Of a stretch of 64,000 bases of DNA, positions 47,233 through 59,260 are shown piece by piece. Source of the DNA: Thozetella sp. PMI_491 (lineage: Eukaryota > Ascomycota > Sordariomycetes > Chaetosphaeriales > Chaetosphaeriaceae); assembly GCA_021432635.1 (NCBI GenBank), contig MU270029.1, positions 310,001 through 374,000 on the forward strand, given 5' to 3'. The first letter of the stretch is position 1, and each line of letters opens with the position of its first letter. The position numbers and the translations under genes were made by a program. Below the pieces are notes generated by a model that saw only the letters and a program-made list of their open reading frames with translations, did no database searches and was not told the DNA's origin.

Positions 47233-47805
47233 CAGGAGAAAAAAGTTGGATATACAAAGAGAGACCTGATTGAGTAGGCAACTGATACGCCAAGCCAAAT
47301 AAATAAACTGAGCTCCATGCTTGTAAGGGTATAATACTGCGGCATTGTTGCCTCCCTGCTCGAGACCATCATAGCAATCCTAAGAAACCTCAAATATCAC
47401 GACTCCGAGAGCCGCTGTTAGTCCCTTGCGCTTTCCGGCGAGAAACCCAATCACGAGGGGCAAAGGCTCATATATCGGGCCCCCCTCGCGAGCCATTAGC
47501 AGCCGCGATGAACACCCAAGATGCGTGAAGCGAAAGCATTCCCCAACGCCCCGAGAAGGTGTTCAGCTTATTGACCTCAAGTGTGGTAACAGCCAAACTA
47601 TGAGCGGCCAGATTAGTTGCTAGCGCAGCCCATTACCCCCATTCAAGTCACCTCCTGGCCTGTCCTTTTGTCCCCCCCTTCCAATCCTCGTAGTGACCTT
47701 GCCCTTACCCCATCCCAAAACCCATATATATAAGCCGCTATACAGCTTTCCCAGGCCTCCCCCGGTTTATCACATGCGTCGAGCACTCGTGCGATACACT
47801 CGCGC
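47233..47805. other. Convergent intergenic region
   Basis: 3' flanks of the reductase and the zinc-knuckle gene. AAATAAATAAAC near 47298-47309 is a likely polyadenylation signal for the reductase. No gene. Confidence 0.45.
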
Positions 47806-50800
47806 CTAGGAAGCGGATTGCACGAGAGTCTGCCTGATGTGAGATGGAAGCGTGGCCGGGATGTCTTCTATCTCCGAATCTGAGTCGGGATCGGTTGCCT
47901 GGGTATCCTCCTCCTTAACTGAGGGACGCGAGGGAGCCGCCGAGGCATCTTTCAAACTGACCGGTGGGCTGAGTTCCGGCCGAGGGTGCTCGATATTTTC
48001 ACCTGCGTGCGCGCTCGACTGCGGCGGACGGGGCGGCGGCAGGGGAGGATCCCGCAGGGGCGCTGCCACAGGCGCAGCTGCAGCGCTGCTGGTTGAAATG
48101 GCAGACATCGACGGGACCTTGCGCGGAAGCTCCTCGATCTGGGGCGTCCCGTGCGTGCTGGCAGCGCTTGCGCCGGTCTCATCCAGGCGACGCCGCTTGG
48201 CCCCGTTCTCTTGTAAGGTGGATGGCTGCGTCGGAGGGGTGATGTTCGCGGCTGTCCAACCAGAGCGAGATGGGGTCGTGGTGGCGCCGGTGGTGGCGGG
48301 AGTGGTGGTAGGAGGCTTAGGTGGTGCCGACTCGTTCTGTCCGATGCCCATGCGGGCCTTCTCCGCCGCAATTTCGGCCTTGGTGCGGCGCTCGCGGAGC
48401 CGGACGCCGTACTTCTTGCGGATCATGGATTGCTTTGTGCCGAAGCTGTTCTTCAGGCCGTCCAACTTGACGCGCCGTTCGTCCGGGTCCGGGATGCGCT
48501 CTGCCTCTTGGAACCTGCCAGCAAACTTTTGCTCAGCCTCACGGAGCTCCTGGTTCATGCTCGTCATGGCCTCGGGTGTGAGGTGGGCGTAGGGATCGCC
48601 TGGTATCGGGGATGGAGCTGGCGAGGACTCGTGCGCCGGGCTCGGCTTGATGGCCGCCACGATCTTGTGCACAGAGCCTCGGAAGTCCGGGGTCGAGGGA
48701 GGATTGCTGTTTGTGGGGAAAATACTGGCAACCCCGGGGAGAGAAGCAGGAGGCCCGGCTGGTGGCGACACCGATGGCGCGTTAAGGCACACCTTGTTGG
48801 CCGCATGCTGAGAAAACAAGGGATTAGGATGAGCGCGAAGCAGCCAGGGAACGGTGTAAAAAGAACTTACATAGTGAAGACCACCGGCTGTGGCGAATGG
48901 AGCACCACAAAGATCACATGCCCATCTATAACCACCGGCCGAGGGTGGCAGCCGAGTGCAGACATTCTTCTCAATGTGCTGTACAGAGTTAGATGGGCCA
49001 TCTATGGATTGGACCAAATAGGATACTCACATGCTGGTAGGCTGCCACGTAGACAAACGTTCGGTAGCAGCGGACACACTGCATCACTTCCCGGCCCTTG
49101 CTGTCCTTGCCCTCCAGTTCCGGTGACTGCTGCGGCGGCGCAGGGATAGCTGGGTGAGCGGCGCCTACTGGTGCATGTTGCACAGGTGTGCTGGGTGGGT
49201 AGGCAGGCGGTGGTGCCGAATGGGAGGGCGGAGGCGGAGGCGGCGGCACGGGGCTGGGGAAGGAAGAAGGGAAAGGGCCTTGCCTGGCCTGGTGGCCCGG
49301 ATATGGGATGACCTGCTCCTGCTGGCTCTTGAGGTCGATGATGTCGCTCTGCTCGTAGCCCAGCCGCTCGGCCCTTGCGAGGGCGTTGATGAGAGGTTTG
49401 GCCTCGATGGTCAGCAGCCGCTTCTCGAGGCATTTGTCGAGGAAAGCTTCGCTGGCCATGCTAACGACATAGTCGGCGACGGCATCGAGATCCGAGGTAT
49501 TGAAGTGGCGGATCACATCGTCCCGGCAGTCCGAGACCATCTTTTTGCCGAAGTCGGCGACTGCCCGACGGGTGATGGACGGGGATGAGTGGTGGATGGC
49601 TGCGTTGAGCTACAAGGACGTTGGTTAGCTCTATGCTGCTCGAGGGCTGATCAAAAGTGAAACATGGCCGCAAGGGAAACAAGGGTGAGGGACAGGTCTG
49701 TCCAAAGCGCAAAGCACCTCGAGTTACGGGCGCAATGGGATGAGCGAAGTGCCTGAGGAAGGAAGGAGGAGTGGTGCACAGATGGTTGTGGTCTGAGGGC
49801 CGAGCCAGAGTAGCAACCAGTCTATTGAGACGACAGTGACGCAGAGGTCTGAAGATTCAGTGCAGACTGAGTGTAGACTGACAACGCTCGATGGTGAGAA
49901 GGAAGCTGTGCCGGTAGAAGTAAAAGAGAGATAGAGACGAGAGCCATAACAGGAATAGAACTGATAGGTCTAACAAGTGTACCATATCTCGGCCAATGAG
50001 CTTCGGAACCCTTTGCGGGTAGTTCACAAAGGCGGCTAGGAGACGCAACGGGAAAACACAAAGGAAAGCAGTCTCTTACAATGAAAGCTTGGTGAAAGTC
50101 GGATCCGAGTAGACACTTCTCCCAGTTGTCGCGCAGTATCCTCCGAACAGCCTCCGGCACACTCTGCTGAACGGCGAAATTTAATCGGGTGCAGTCATCG
50201 ACGAATTTGGTGCTCTCCCGGGCATAGTCTCGAGTCGGGGAGGCGAAGCCCGCTGCTGGCCCGTTCGTAGGCGGGGGCCGGTTCCGCACGCTGGGAGGAT
50301 CCATGATGATTGGCTTTGAAGGTGACTGGCCTAAGTAGGGCGGCGGCTTCTGGTACGGGAACTGCTGGGCCGGGGCGGGAGGCGGCGGTGGTGGTGGCGG
50401 CGGTGGAGGGGCTTGTAGCCCGCCTGGATAGCGCGCATGGGAGGGCTGGTGGCCTGAGCCTGGGGTGCTGCCGCGGCCAGTGGCCTCGGGTCCAGAATGG
50501 GGAGGAGATATGTACTGGCTCTGCGTGTTGCTGCCGAACTGTGAGTACGACGGGGTGGCATGGGTCGAGTGTGCGGGACCAGGGGCGGGACCGCCGGGTG
50601 TCGCGTACTGGAGGGTCTGCGGTTCGCGCCACCGCAAGTTGATCGGATGTGCCTGGCGGGCCTGTACGCTCTCCACTGTTGGAGTCGAGGACCGAGAGGC
50701 GATATGGGGGCTGCTGCCCTTAGAAGCTGGCTGGGAGGTAGATCCCGACCGAGGACCCGCGCCGGGGCTGACGGTGGAATGCGGCGGAGCGTGGATGATG

Positions 50801-51057
50801 CCATTTACCGTCCCGGCGGCAGGGCCGGGCTGGACATCGGAAACCACGCGCGGCGGGAGGTCAACAGAGGAGCCCAGAGGAGGCAGCGGCCCATGGGAGG
50901 AGAGTACAGGGCCGGGCCTGTGGTCGACCGACGGCTCAGGCAGGTCCGACGTCACCAATCGTGCCAGGTCGCCGTTGAGCCTGGGACTAACGTGCGGATT
51001 TGGTGCCGGCTGAGTGCCGACGGCCGCCAGAGGACGAACGACCTCTGCCTCCGCCAT
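47806..51057 (-). CDS. Pro-rich protein with tandem exon-duplicated C2HC zinc knuckles
   Basis: Unknown function, probably nuclear. Four exons in transcription order, 51057-50080, 49609-49031, 48978-48871 and 48807-47806, give 888 residues, all phase 0. Residues 1-280 are Pro/Ser-rich, with a run of 11 prolines. A helical region (~290-410) is split by a 470-nt intron and reads DDCTRLNFAVQQSVPEAVRR, later ADYVVSMASEAFLDKCLEKR. Two zinc knuckles follow: C504-x2-C507-x12-H520-x5-C526 and C540-x2-C543-x12-H556-x5-C562. They are exactly 36 residues apart, the length of exon 3. The C-terminal 320 residues are charged and low-complexity, with a basic helix (SMIRKKYGVRLRERRTKAEI) and an acidic end (DPDSDSEIEDIP) that could be a SUMO-interacting type motif. 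The start is the first ATG in the frame. Confidence 0.8.
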
Positions 51058-53352
51058 AGCGATGGCGGCCGAAGCAATGGACGATAAGTGAGTGGATGGC
51101 GTTGTGAAGGCTGTCACAGGGGTTAGCAAACAAATCTGTGCCACACGCCAACGCCAAGGCTTGGTTCTGGTACCTGGTCGGAGCCTGCTGCGCGACCGAC
51201 AATTCCTACCAACCAGCAGGCGAAATGGAATCCGAAGTACCTATTTGTGGATGCAGCAGCTGGCTGCAAAAATTAAGAAATAAAAATAAAAACAGCTCAT
51301 GGGAAGCAGACGAAGCCGCTCGCCGGGTATCTCGTTGTTGTGGCTTTTTTACTCGACAAAGCAAAGAAAAGGGTAAAAGAAAAAATCTAGTCGGGAAGGG
51401 AACAATTGTACCATCTGGCTGCTTTTACTCGCCTTTCAGAGCAATGCGATAGAAGGGGAAGGGGGGGGGGGGCGGGGGGCAGGGCGCAGAAGCGAGCAGG
51501 GTAGGTACTAAAGTAGTATCGCTTCCCAGAAACATCAGTGGAATTCTTTTAAAGTTTGGGCCTTTTGCCATCGGCGGAATATGCATGGCTTTAGTAAAAG
51601 TTATATAACTTAATGACGCTAGTGCCAGATATAGCTAGGTGACAGGCATTATCACTGTTATAAGATACCAAGAGTTACATGGCAGCGCTGAAGGTGGGGG
51701 GGAGGCGCTCAGCTTAGGAATGTTGCAAGCCTTGATTTATGGATTACGACACGCTACTGCAGTGCCTCGTACCGCCACGTCGCGTCCCATTGTCCACCGA
51801 TAATTGATTACCGGGACCACGCGAGGCCTGGAAAGGGATGGACTTTTTGGTTTGGCGAGGGCCACATATGCAACCCGCTACTACCTACTACTCCGGAGCA
51901 AGGGTACCATTGCACATATTGGGTCGACGACAGCCGAACACTTTTTGTTTTTTTGACTGACTGGGCGTATCACACCGCACGCACACCGGACGCAGCGCGC
52001 CATCCATCATCTATCATCATCATCCATCATGGCGACGCTGTTTCTCCTTGGTGCTGACGCGGCCGTATTTCCCGGCGTATCATGGGCACCGCGTGAGAAA
52101 CAGTGAGAAGCTCTCGCGGCCGCCTTCCCTCACGCCCACCTCATTGCCTCCCCATTAACCCCCCCCATTAAGAGAGCCCTTTTCAGCCAGTGGCTTGCCT
52201 GGGTGGCTTTTTTATGTCTTCCTCTGGCATCCCCTGTTGGCTTGCATTTGGCACTTAATCCGAGCGTGGCCCAAAGTCTCTTTCGCAAGTTCGTCTGGCG
52301 CTAGGTGGATACGGTACCCCGCAGGTACCGGCAATCGGCCAACGCAGCCAAATATAAAACAATATGTAACCTGAGTTGTAACACATATAACTTTTGCGCC
52401 GAATGACACATTACTCCAGACACCGCAATATATTGGGGGCCCTCGCTATTATTAATAAGGGAGTCCGGCCACACAGGTTGCGAATGCTATACCTGGCATG
52501 AAGCCCGCTGACTGGCGGCGCCGCCTCGGGGCATGGCGCACCTTCATCTACTTGGTTCAACCGCAAGTGGCCATCTGGAACCTGGGCCCCGTGCGACCGA
52601 GGTCGGGTAGCAGCGTGTTCGGTCGGGGTACTGCAGTAATTTAGGTAATTACAGAACAGAGCGGTGTACGGAACCATGTACGGGGGAAGTATTATGTGCG
52701 GGAGAGTAATACGGCACAAAGGAGCTGACACTGCCAATCTGCATACCATACTAGCAGCAGTGCCGGGTTCAGGGGGGATCATGGAGGAAGAAAAGAGGGA
52801 GGAGAGGAGGGGGGGCATTGATGGACACAAATCTGATTAGCCGCATTTCCGTGCGCGCGCGCGCTGACTATCTCCATTGGTCGTCTTAGGTATCTGTAGG
52901 CAGCTATCTTACTTCGCCCTAAAGGGCGCCTAGCTCCAGCAAAGTACAGCAAGTTGGTGCAACCTTAGGCCCACGGGGGCTTGCCAAGGCCTGCTAAAAT
53001 GTAAACCGTTTCGCACAATGGCCCGGAAAGGGATGCGGCATTCGTATGGGATGCCAAATAATGTCCGGCTAGAGCAAACCCAATTTCCCCGCCGCTTATC
53101 CCACCCTCCCCTCCCTCGACACTTGTCGAAGGTGTGTGCCTCGAAACTGGAAGAAAGACTGGTGGGCAGGCCCCTTGCAAGAGATATGGGCAGTTAGCCG
53201 ATCGCCTTGCTCTCATTGGCACACTCGCCTGTGCTGGCTGCCCAATCCGCTCCCGTCGGTCAAAATTTGCCATGTGGGTTGTGGGCGTGTCTTGCCTGTC
53301 GGTCTGGCTTCCCCGACGCCCCCTGGACGTTCAAAGACGTCCATCTCCGGCC
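51058..53352. other. 2.3 kb intergenic region
   Basis: Promoter and leader of the zinc-knuckle gene (left) and 3' flank of the annexin gene (right). G12 and G6 runs lie at 51461-51479. TCATC-type repeats lie near 52006-52030. A GC dinucleotide run lies near 52853-52863. No recognisable gene. Confidence 0.4.
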
Positions 53353-55290
53353 TTAATGGCCCAGGCGACCCGGCTCTCGCAAAACGTCCTTGCCGGTGGT
53401 GGGCGGCGCCGGAGGAGGGACGCGGTACAGATGAAAGTCCCACGACGCCGCAGCGCCGATGTTGCCGGGGGCTCTGTGTTCGTCCGGGTGCGGCCACGCC
53501 TCCGCCGAGAGATCTGACGCCGGCGACGCCGGTGGCTCCTCAGAGATCGGCAGCGCTCCAATGCAGCCCAGGAGCAGTCTTCGGTATGCCTCCTGGGGCT
53601 CGCGCGACAGTTGCTTGGACAGGCTCCGGCGGTAGAGGTTGTCGAACGCGGCACGCACGGCTCTCATGTCGTTGGGGTTCCAGTGGTAGCGCACGATGCG
53701 GCTGATGAGCAGCTGTTCCTGAAAGTCCCAGTCGGCCTCGATGGCCTCGATGGCCTCGGCGAGCAGCATGGCGCGGTGCACGGGCTTGTTCATGGCATGG
53801 CGCAGCTGGAAGAGCAGTGCAGCCTGCAGGCTACCCTGGAAATGCTATGTACGGCACGGTGGTCAGTAGTTGCTGAGGGCCGGGGTCGACAGGGCCACAC
53901 ATCTCACTTACCTTCTCGAAGAGATCCTCCAGGGTGCGCGCGTGCAGCTGGCGGTAGCGTTCGGCAATGGCCCGGATCTGGCTATCGTTGCGCTGGCTCA
54001 TGATGATGGAGATGGGGGTGCGATCTGGCTTCGGTCGCTCCTCGGCCTTGCGTAACGTGACGTAGGCGTCCTCGTCCTCGTCCCCGTCTTCATCCGAGTC
54101 AATGCGGTACGCTCCATCAGTGACGTCGTAGATGGCTTGGACGTCGCGCTCGACAGACGTCTCGAGGACGGGCTCGCTCTCTTCGGCTCGCTTGGCGCCG
54201 AGGACAATCTTGAAATGAGCGCCAGCGTCGAAGAACTGACTGGAGAGTAGGACATCTTCCAGGGTCTGGTTGAAGGCCTGCTGGAATGCGCGCTTGATCG
54301 CCCGCAGGTCGGCATTGGACCGTCCAAGCAGCACATCGTTCATGACCTTGGCCTTGGCGCGTGGCTGGTCCTTCATATCGTCCAGAAGCTGTACGTCGTT
54401 GTCAAGGGGGCCGCGGATGAGCGCCAGCAGGCCGTTGGCGAAGCCACCCTCGGTCTCGGTGTTGATGTCGAATTCCACGCTGCGTCGGTACAGGTAGATG
54501 AAAGACTCGCGAATCTGGGCCACCTGGAAGGGGTCTTTGTCGATCAGGGTGCGCATTAGGGCCTCGGCATCTGCTCCTCCGCCCATCATGGCGTGACGAA
54601 GAACAATGGCGCCGCGCTCGCCACTGCGGTTGAGAGCCTCGGGCGGTCCGTATCCGGGCGACGGGCCCGCCGGGATGGGCAGCGGGCACTCATCGCTGGT
54701 GGTGGTGAAATTGCGCATGACGGGATGCAGATGGGGCTGGAAATAATGCATAGCCCGGGCCTGAGGACCGTACGGTCCCGGGAAAGGTGCTCCAGGGGCG
54801 GGCGGCATGGCGTAATAACCTGGCGGGACGTGGATCGGATAACCAGCAGGGATCGGATGGCCCAAGGGGTGGGGGACGAGAGGGACAGGCACAAACTGGC
54901 CTGGCGGAACTGGATATCGACGGATGGGATATCGGTAGATGGGGTTTGGCGGAGTGGAAGGCGCAGCAGCTGGAGGCGGCAACGGGTTGTCCTGAGTTTT
55001 GATGAACAAATTCGGTCTGTCTGGGCGCTGAGTGCTCGATGTCCAGAAGTCCTCCTCCTCTTTGGGTGGAGGCTTGTTGAGCGGCGGCCCTGGCTTGGTC
55101 AATATCGTCGCAAGTCGAGGTGAGGAGATCGAAGAGGCTTTGTGTGAGATGAAAGAGAAGGATTCTCGTGAGAAGAAAGGGAAAGGCTTGTGTGAAGAAA
55201 TCGAGAAATATCCGCGTGGGGAGATCAAGAAGGGCGCGCGGTTAGGGCAGGGTTCGACTTACGGGCGCCGGGGGTAGGAGAGTACTCCAT
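53353..55290 (-). CDS. Atypical annexin (fungal annexin XIV/ANXC4-like)
   Basis: Annexin-fold protein with weak or absent calcium sites, resembling the divergent fungal ANXC4 group. Three exons in transcription order, 55290-55263, 55089-53912 and 53844-53353, give 565 residues. The first coding exon is 28 nt (MEYSPTPGA), chosen because the main frame has no ATG at its start. The acceptor CCAG at 55090 gives a continuous frame. Residues ~20-150 are Pro/Tyr-rich (YPIHVPPGYYAMPP), as in several fungal annexins. Annexin repeats are recognisable by the DLRAI-type helix: DPFQVAQIRESFIYLYRRSV, RSNADLRAIKRAFQQAFNQT, RNDSQIRAIAERYRQLHART, and NPNDMRAVRAAFDNLYRRSL. I see no GxGT-(38)-D/E calcium motif. 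An acidic insert (DSDEDGDEDED) interrupts the third repeat. Confidence 0.8.
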
Positions 55291-56830
55291 CGTGAAAGAG
55301 CGGGACTCGTGATAAAACGAAGAGATCGTATTAGATCCTTGTCGGCGCCGACGCGATATCTCGTCGGCGGGATGGGATGGGACGAGGTGCTGCGGTTCGC
55401 GATGCGAGATTGTGGGGTGAGCGAAGTGTGGCGATCGCAGGGTCTGAGGAGAGAATTTTTAAGAGCCCGAGAGGGAAATGCCAAATTTGATCCACGCGAG
55501 GGACAAAGTTTCACTCTCTGGTGAAGTGGATGGGGTGTTGCTGCAAGCCCGTGTGTTGTTGTTGACCCGGCCGCTCACGTCGAGCTTCCAATGCGAACTC
55601 CCCACCCCAAACACAGACAATGCAGCCCCTCTCTGTAAAAGCCACTGGCCTAGATACAGGGAGCCAAATAGGCCAGCAGAGAGCCAAATTGGCCAGCAGA
55701 GAGCCAAATAGGCCATCAAGCCCATCCAGCTGGCCTCTGTCTCCAACCAAGCTAACAACCATAGAAGGGAGGAATTTGTACTTGCGCTACACCTATCAAA
55801 CACTACGGCATCAATGGCAAGGGAAAAAGATCAATGTATTATCCATGACCATAGTCTACAATTCTTGAGATTCACATCCTACAACCCCGGTTATGGTATA
55901 GAGGATCGAGGCTGTCTTTCCGTTTGGCTGACAGGGGCCATGTCAACAATCCACTTTGTCTGCCCCTCTCTACTCTGCCGAATGGCATTGGTGAGGCACG
56001 CGAAACACTTCTACACTCGTATGAGACTGTGCAGATGTTCACTGAAGAAGCACATGACCTCCCTGAGCTGTTTGCCCAGAGATGCGATATGCATGCAGTT
56101 CGGATGTTGAGCATTGGTCGCTGTCGAGTCCCCCTGCCAATCTGCAAGGGCTGGAGGCGACGTGCGGCCGCCCCCCTGGTTTGCCCCGGATTTTAGCGTG
56201 TGCCCTCGTGGCCGTCCACCTCGCCAAAAAATCTCCGAGCGCACGGCAGCTTTGATCTAGATGCAGGACTTGCTGACCGGGAAAAATCAGGGGGCAAAAA
56301 AACAAAATAGCAAAGATGATAAAAATAAATGAAGTGTAATCGGTCATCATGTCTTTCATTTACGGCATTGTCGCACGATTACGGAATACTTTGTAGAGCA
56401 TTGCCAAACGCAACACCTCTCTCGTTGGTCCACTGCCATTGCAAGGTATTACAAGTGGCTGGGGGCGGGTCCATAAGGAATTGACGTGCAGCGCCGCGCC
56501 TGCGTCAACCACCCGAATTTCAAACGTTAGCGCTAGCGCTGCAGAACACCAGCCATCGACATTTGCTGCCACCGCCAAATAAGAGCCCTCGAGTGTCTGA
56601 TCCCCGATCTCGTTGATCTTTTCTCCTCTAATCCTCTCTCGCAACGCGCTACCGCTGCTTGCACGTCAATCTGCAAGGTCAAGGCCTGTGCCCTTGGCTT
56701 TCCCTCTGGGGCTTGTTTTTTTTAGTCTGCTTGTCAGTTGCGCTTCCCTCGTCTACACTGCGTTCTGTCAAGCGACTTTCCCTGCCAAACATCAACACGA
56801 GCTGCCCCAGCCATCCGTGCACCTGCCAAG
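55291..56830. promoter_or_regulatory. Divergent intergenic region, annexin / mucin-like gene
   Basis: 1.5 kb between head-to-head starts. It holds three perfect-period 20-bp repeats (55661-55720). The sequence before 56831 is pyrimidine-rich. No gene-like frame is supported. Confidence 0.45.
55661..55720. repeat. Three 20-bp tandem repeats
   Basis: Units GAGCCAAATAGGCCAGCAGA, a copy with one change (T for A at position 10), and a third diverging only in its last bases, each exactly 20 bp. The middle copy contains a CCAAT box on the minus strand within GGCCAATTTGGC. It lies ~370 bp upstream of the annexin start. Confidence 0.88.
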
Positions 56831-57583
56831 ATGCGCTTCCCTCTTTTAGCGCTGCCTGCTTTTCTTGCTGCAGTTTCTCGGGCCTTGCCGCTCGATGAAC
56901 AGATAGTCCCCCAGCCGGTCTTGCTGGCGCCGAGGGCCACTTACTCGGTGGTGCCGATCGACGGCGGAGGTGGAGGCTCCGATCCGGACGGCTCAGGCTC
57001 GGCGCCCACCGGGACCTCCGGGCCAGGGTCTGGATCTAAGCCCACCTCTACTGCTTCCGACCCTGCCACAGTTACTGTGGTGCAGACCGTGGTTGAGACC
57101 CAACCTCCCAAGACGGTCACCGCATCGTCGGTACTCGTCATCACATCCATCTCTATCGTGGATATTCAGGAGACAACCACCCCGTCAACAGAGGTGGCAA
57201 CCACGACCTCGACCTCTAGCTCGCACGCTGTGCCCACTCCTTCAAAATCAACCACATCAACCTCGCCTAAGGCCTCGCCTTCGACAACAAGAACAACCAA
57301 GACCGCGCCGCCTCCATCCTTCACCACCGAGGCTGCCACCCCCTCGCCCACTCTTTCAACCTCGACTTCTTGCACAGAGACTGAAACCACGCCCGTCGAG
57401 ACCACTCCAGCCACGTCAACCACTAGGCAAGGCTTCACCACTGTCACCATCCCCTTGTCCACCTCGTTGATCAGTAGCCTCGGGAGTTCCTCCAGCTCTA
57501 CGCGGACCTACGACAACGGCCAGTGGCATACCACGTATCCTGCCTGGAACGGCACAATTGCCCGCCGGTTCCAGCGACCTTAG
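56831..57583 (+). CDS. Secreted Ser/Thr-rich mucin-like cell-surface protein
   Basis: Single exon, 250 residues. The N-terminal signal peptide MRFPLLALPAFLAAVSRA gives clear entry to the secretory pathway. A Gly/Ser-rich spacer (DGGGGGSDPDGSGS) is followed by a long Ser/Thr/Pro region that would be heavily O-mannosylated. It includes the motif TVTVVQTVVETQPPKTVTAS found in many fungal cell-wall proteins. The C-terminal end (YDNGQWHTTYPAWNGTIARR) has one NxT glycosylation site. No hydrophobic GPI-anchor signal is visible at the C-terminus, so it is secreted or wall-trapped rather than GPI-linked. Function is unknown. Confidence 0.75.
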   Translation: MRFPLLALPAFLAAVSRALPLDEQIVPQPVLLAPRATYSVVPIDGGGGGSDPDGSGSAPTGTSGPGSGSKPTSTASDPATVTVVQTVVETQPPKTVTASSVLVITSISIVDIQETTTPSTEVATTTSTSSSHAVPTPSKSTTSTSPKASPSTTRTTKTAPPPSFTTEAATPSPTLSTSTSCTETETTPVETTPATSTTRQGFTTVTIPLSTSLISSLGSSSSSTRTYDNGQWHTTYPAWNGTIARRFQRP

Positions 57584-57971
57584 AGAACGAACGATCACCA
57601 CGCCAGGCGACCCGCCCGCGTGGAGCTTTTATGATGCATGCCGGATGCCGTCCACATGACCTAAGATGCTCTGATGATCACAACGACCCCAGATTCCCCG
57701 GATGAGGATGTAATACCTAATTTCCATATCACGTGTATAAAACACAAGACCTCCCTTTTAGATAGACCAAGACGGTGCGGCTGCCGACGCATACCAAGAG
57801 CTGGAAAGCGTTGAGTCGCTGCAGATACTTCGCGGCACAGGTGCCTCGACTAGATAGAGCCCCAATGGGCATTCCTCTAATCCAATATCATCATAAAATA
57901 AGGAAAAGGCGTCCAATTGTTGTATCCGTTACGAGGCAGTTGCTACGTAGGACGCATGAGCGTCTCAGTCC
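57584..57971. other. Convergent 3' flanks
   Basis: Spacer between the mucin-like gene and the CobW-type gene. It contains CACGTG near 57731 and AATAAGG near 57897. No gene. Confidence 0.35.
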
Positions 57972-59260
57972 TCAGTGCTTGTGGCCATCATGACCATGGC
58001 CCTCGTGGCTTGCATCAGGCCAGTCCTCAAACCCATCCTCGAAGAGCTCGGCAAGCCTCCTGGCCGGATCGTCCGATTCCATGGCGGCCTCCCATTGAGC
58101 GAACTCGTCTTCGTCGAGCAGGCAGTCATCGAGAGCCTTCCGCAGCCGTGCCTCGCCGCCCGATCGCATCTGCTGGCCAATGAAGACGAGCTCCTGCCTG
58201 CGGTCCTCCCACTTGCCCTCAAAGTCGCGCGTGATAGCGCGGACGACGTCCGGATCCGTGGGCCATTCCTCTTTGGGCACCTCGCAGCGCCACCGGTCAC
58301 CTCCTGAGATGGTGAGCATGACACCAGCCTGGGACCACTCTCCAAACTACACCGTGTCAGCACAGCGGTCATGACCGCACACCAAGGACGTCACGCTTAC
58401 CATGACGGGTCGTGATGCGAGCCAGAGGAATCCCTTCGAGCGCAGAAGGGGCCCAAAGGTCGGGTCAGCCATTTTGGCCGCTAACCTCGCCTTGGGGTTC
58501 AGCTGTGGCTGCTCGTCGTCGTCGTCGACCTCTATGTCGTCGTCTTCTTCTTGCCCGTCTTCGTCGATTTCCATATCGTCTTCGCTGACCCACTCAGTCT
58601 GGTGGACGACAAGAAAGTCTGCTGTGTTGAAATTTTGCATGAAGTTGACGGCGTCTACTAGGGTGACGCAAGTGTCGAGACGGGCGACCCGGGACAAGCC
58701 CCCGGCCTTTAGGATGGCAGCGAGCCGCTTGTTGGCCTCGATGTCGCCTTGGTCCTCGGTCTCGAGGTCGTGTCCGGCGGCAATGTGCATCTCGGCGAAT
58801 CTGCTTCATCAGCATGTGCCCGCTGCTCGTGGAAAGAGAGGGGGGGCCGTTACTCTTCTGAGAATGTCTCGGCTACCTGCATGGGCTCGCTGACGCCTGA
58901 ACTTTCGATGACCAGGTACTCGACTCGGCCTTCTTGGGCCAGACGGGCGACCTCCTCTAAGAGATCCCCACGCAGAGTGCAGCAGATGCAGCCGTTCTGC
59001 ATGGCGACGACCTGCTCATCTTTACGAGTGACATCGTGGGTGGAGAGCAGGGCGGCATCGATGTTGAGAGCCCCTACATCGTTCACAATAACGCCAATAC
59101 GCAGACCATGGTCCGGAGATGTGAGGATGTTTTCGAGGAGCGTCGTTTTGCCAGAGCCCAAGAAGCCGCTTAGGAGGGTCACGGGAAGCCGGCTGTCTGT
59201 CTTCTTGGTGGGTACGTGATGTGGCACATCCGTGTTGTCAAGTAGCGCTCCAGGGGCCAT
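57972..59260 (-). CDS. CobW/COG0523-family GTPase, internally shortened
   Basis: Family of G3E GTPases acting as metal (mainly zinc) chaperones. Three exons in transcription order, 59260-58854, 58800-58401 and 58346-57972, give 393 residues. The P-loop is G32-FLGSGKTT. The metal-binding CxCC is C91-I-C-C94 in [21 protein letters not shown] (Walker B region) is at ~120-126. The C-terminal CobW_C part is intact ([26 protein letters not shown]) and ends in a His-rich tail ([11 protein letters not shown]). Between NTADFLV (~residue 200) and the acidic [10 protein letters not shown] segment the usual ~150 residues are missing. That includes the NKxD guanine-specificity motif and the start of the C-terminal domain. 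Genomic exon 2 is continuous there, so no intron hides the segment. Confidence 0.88.
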
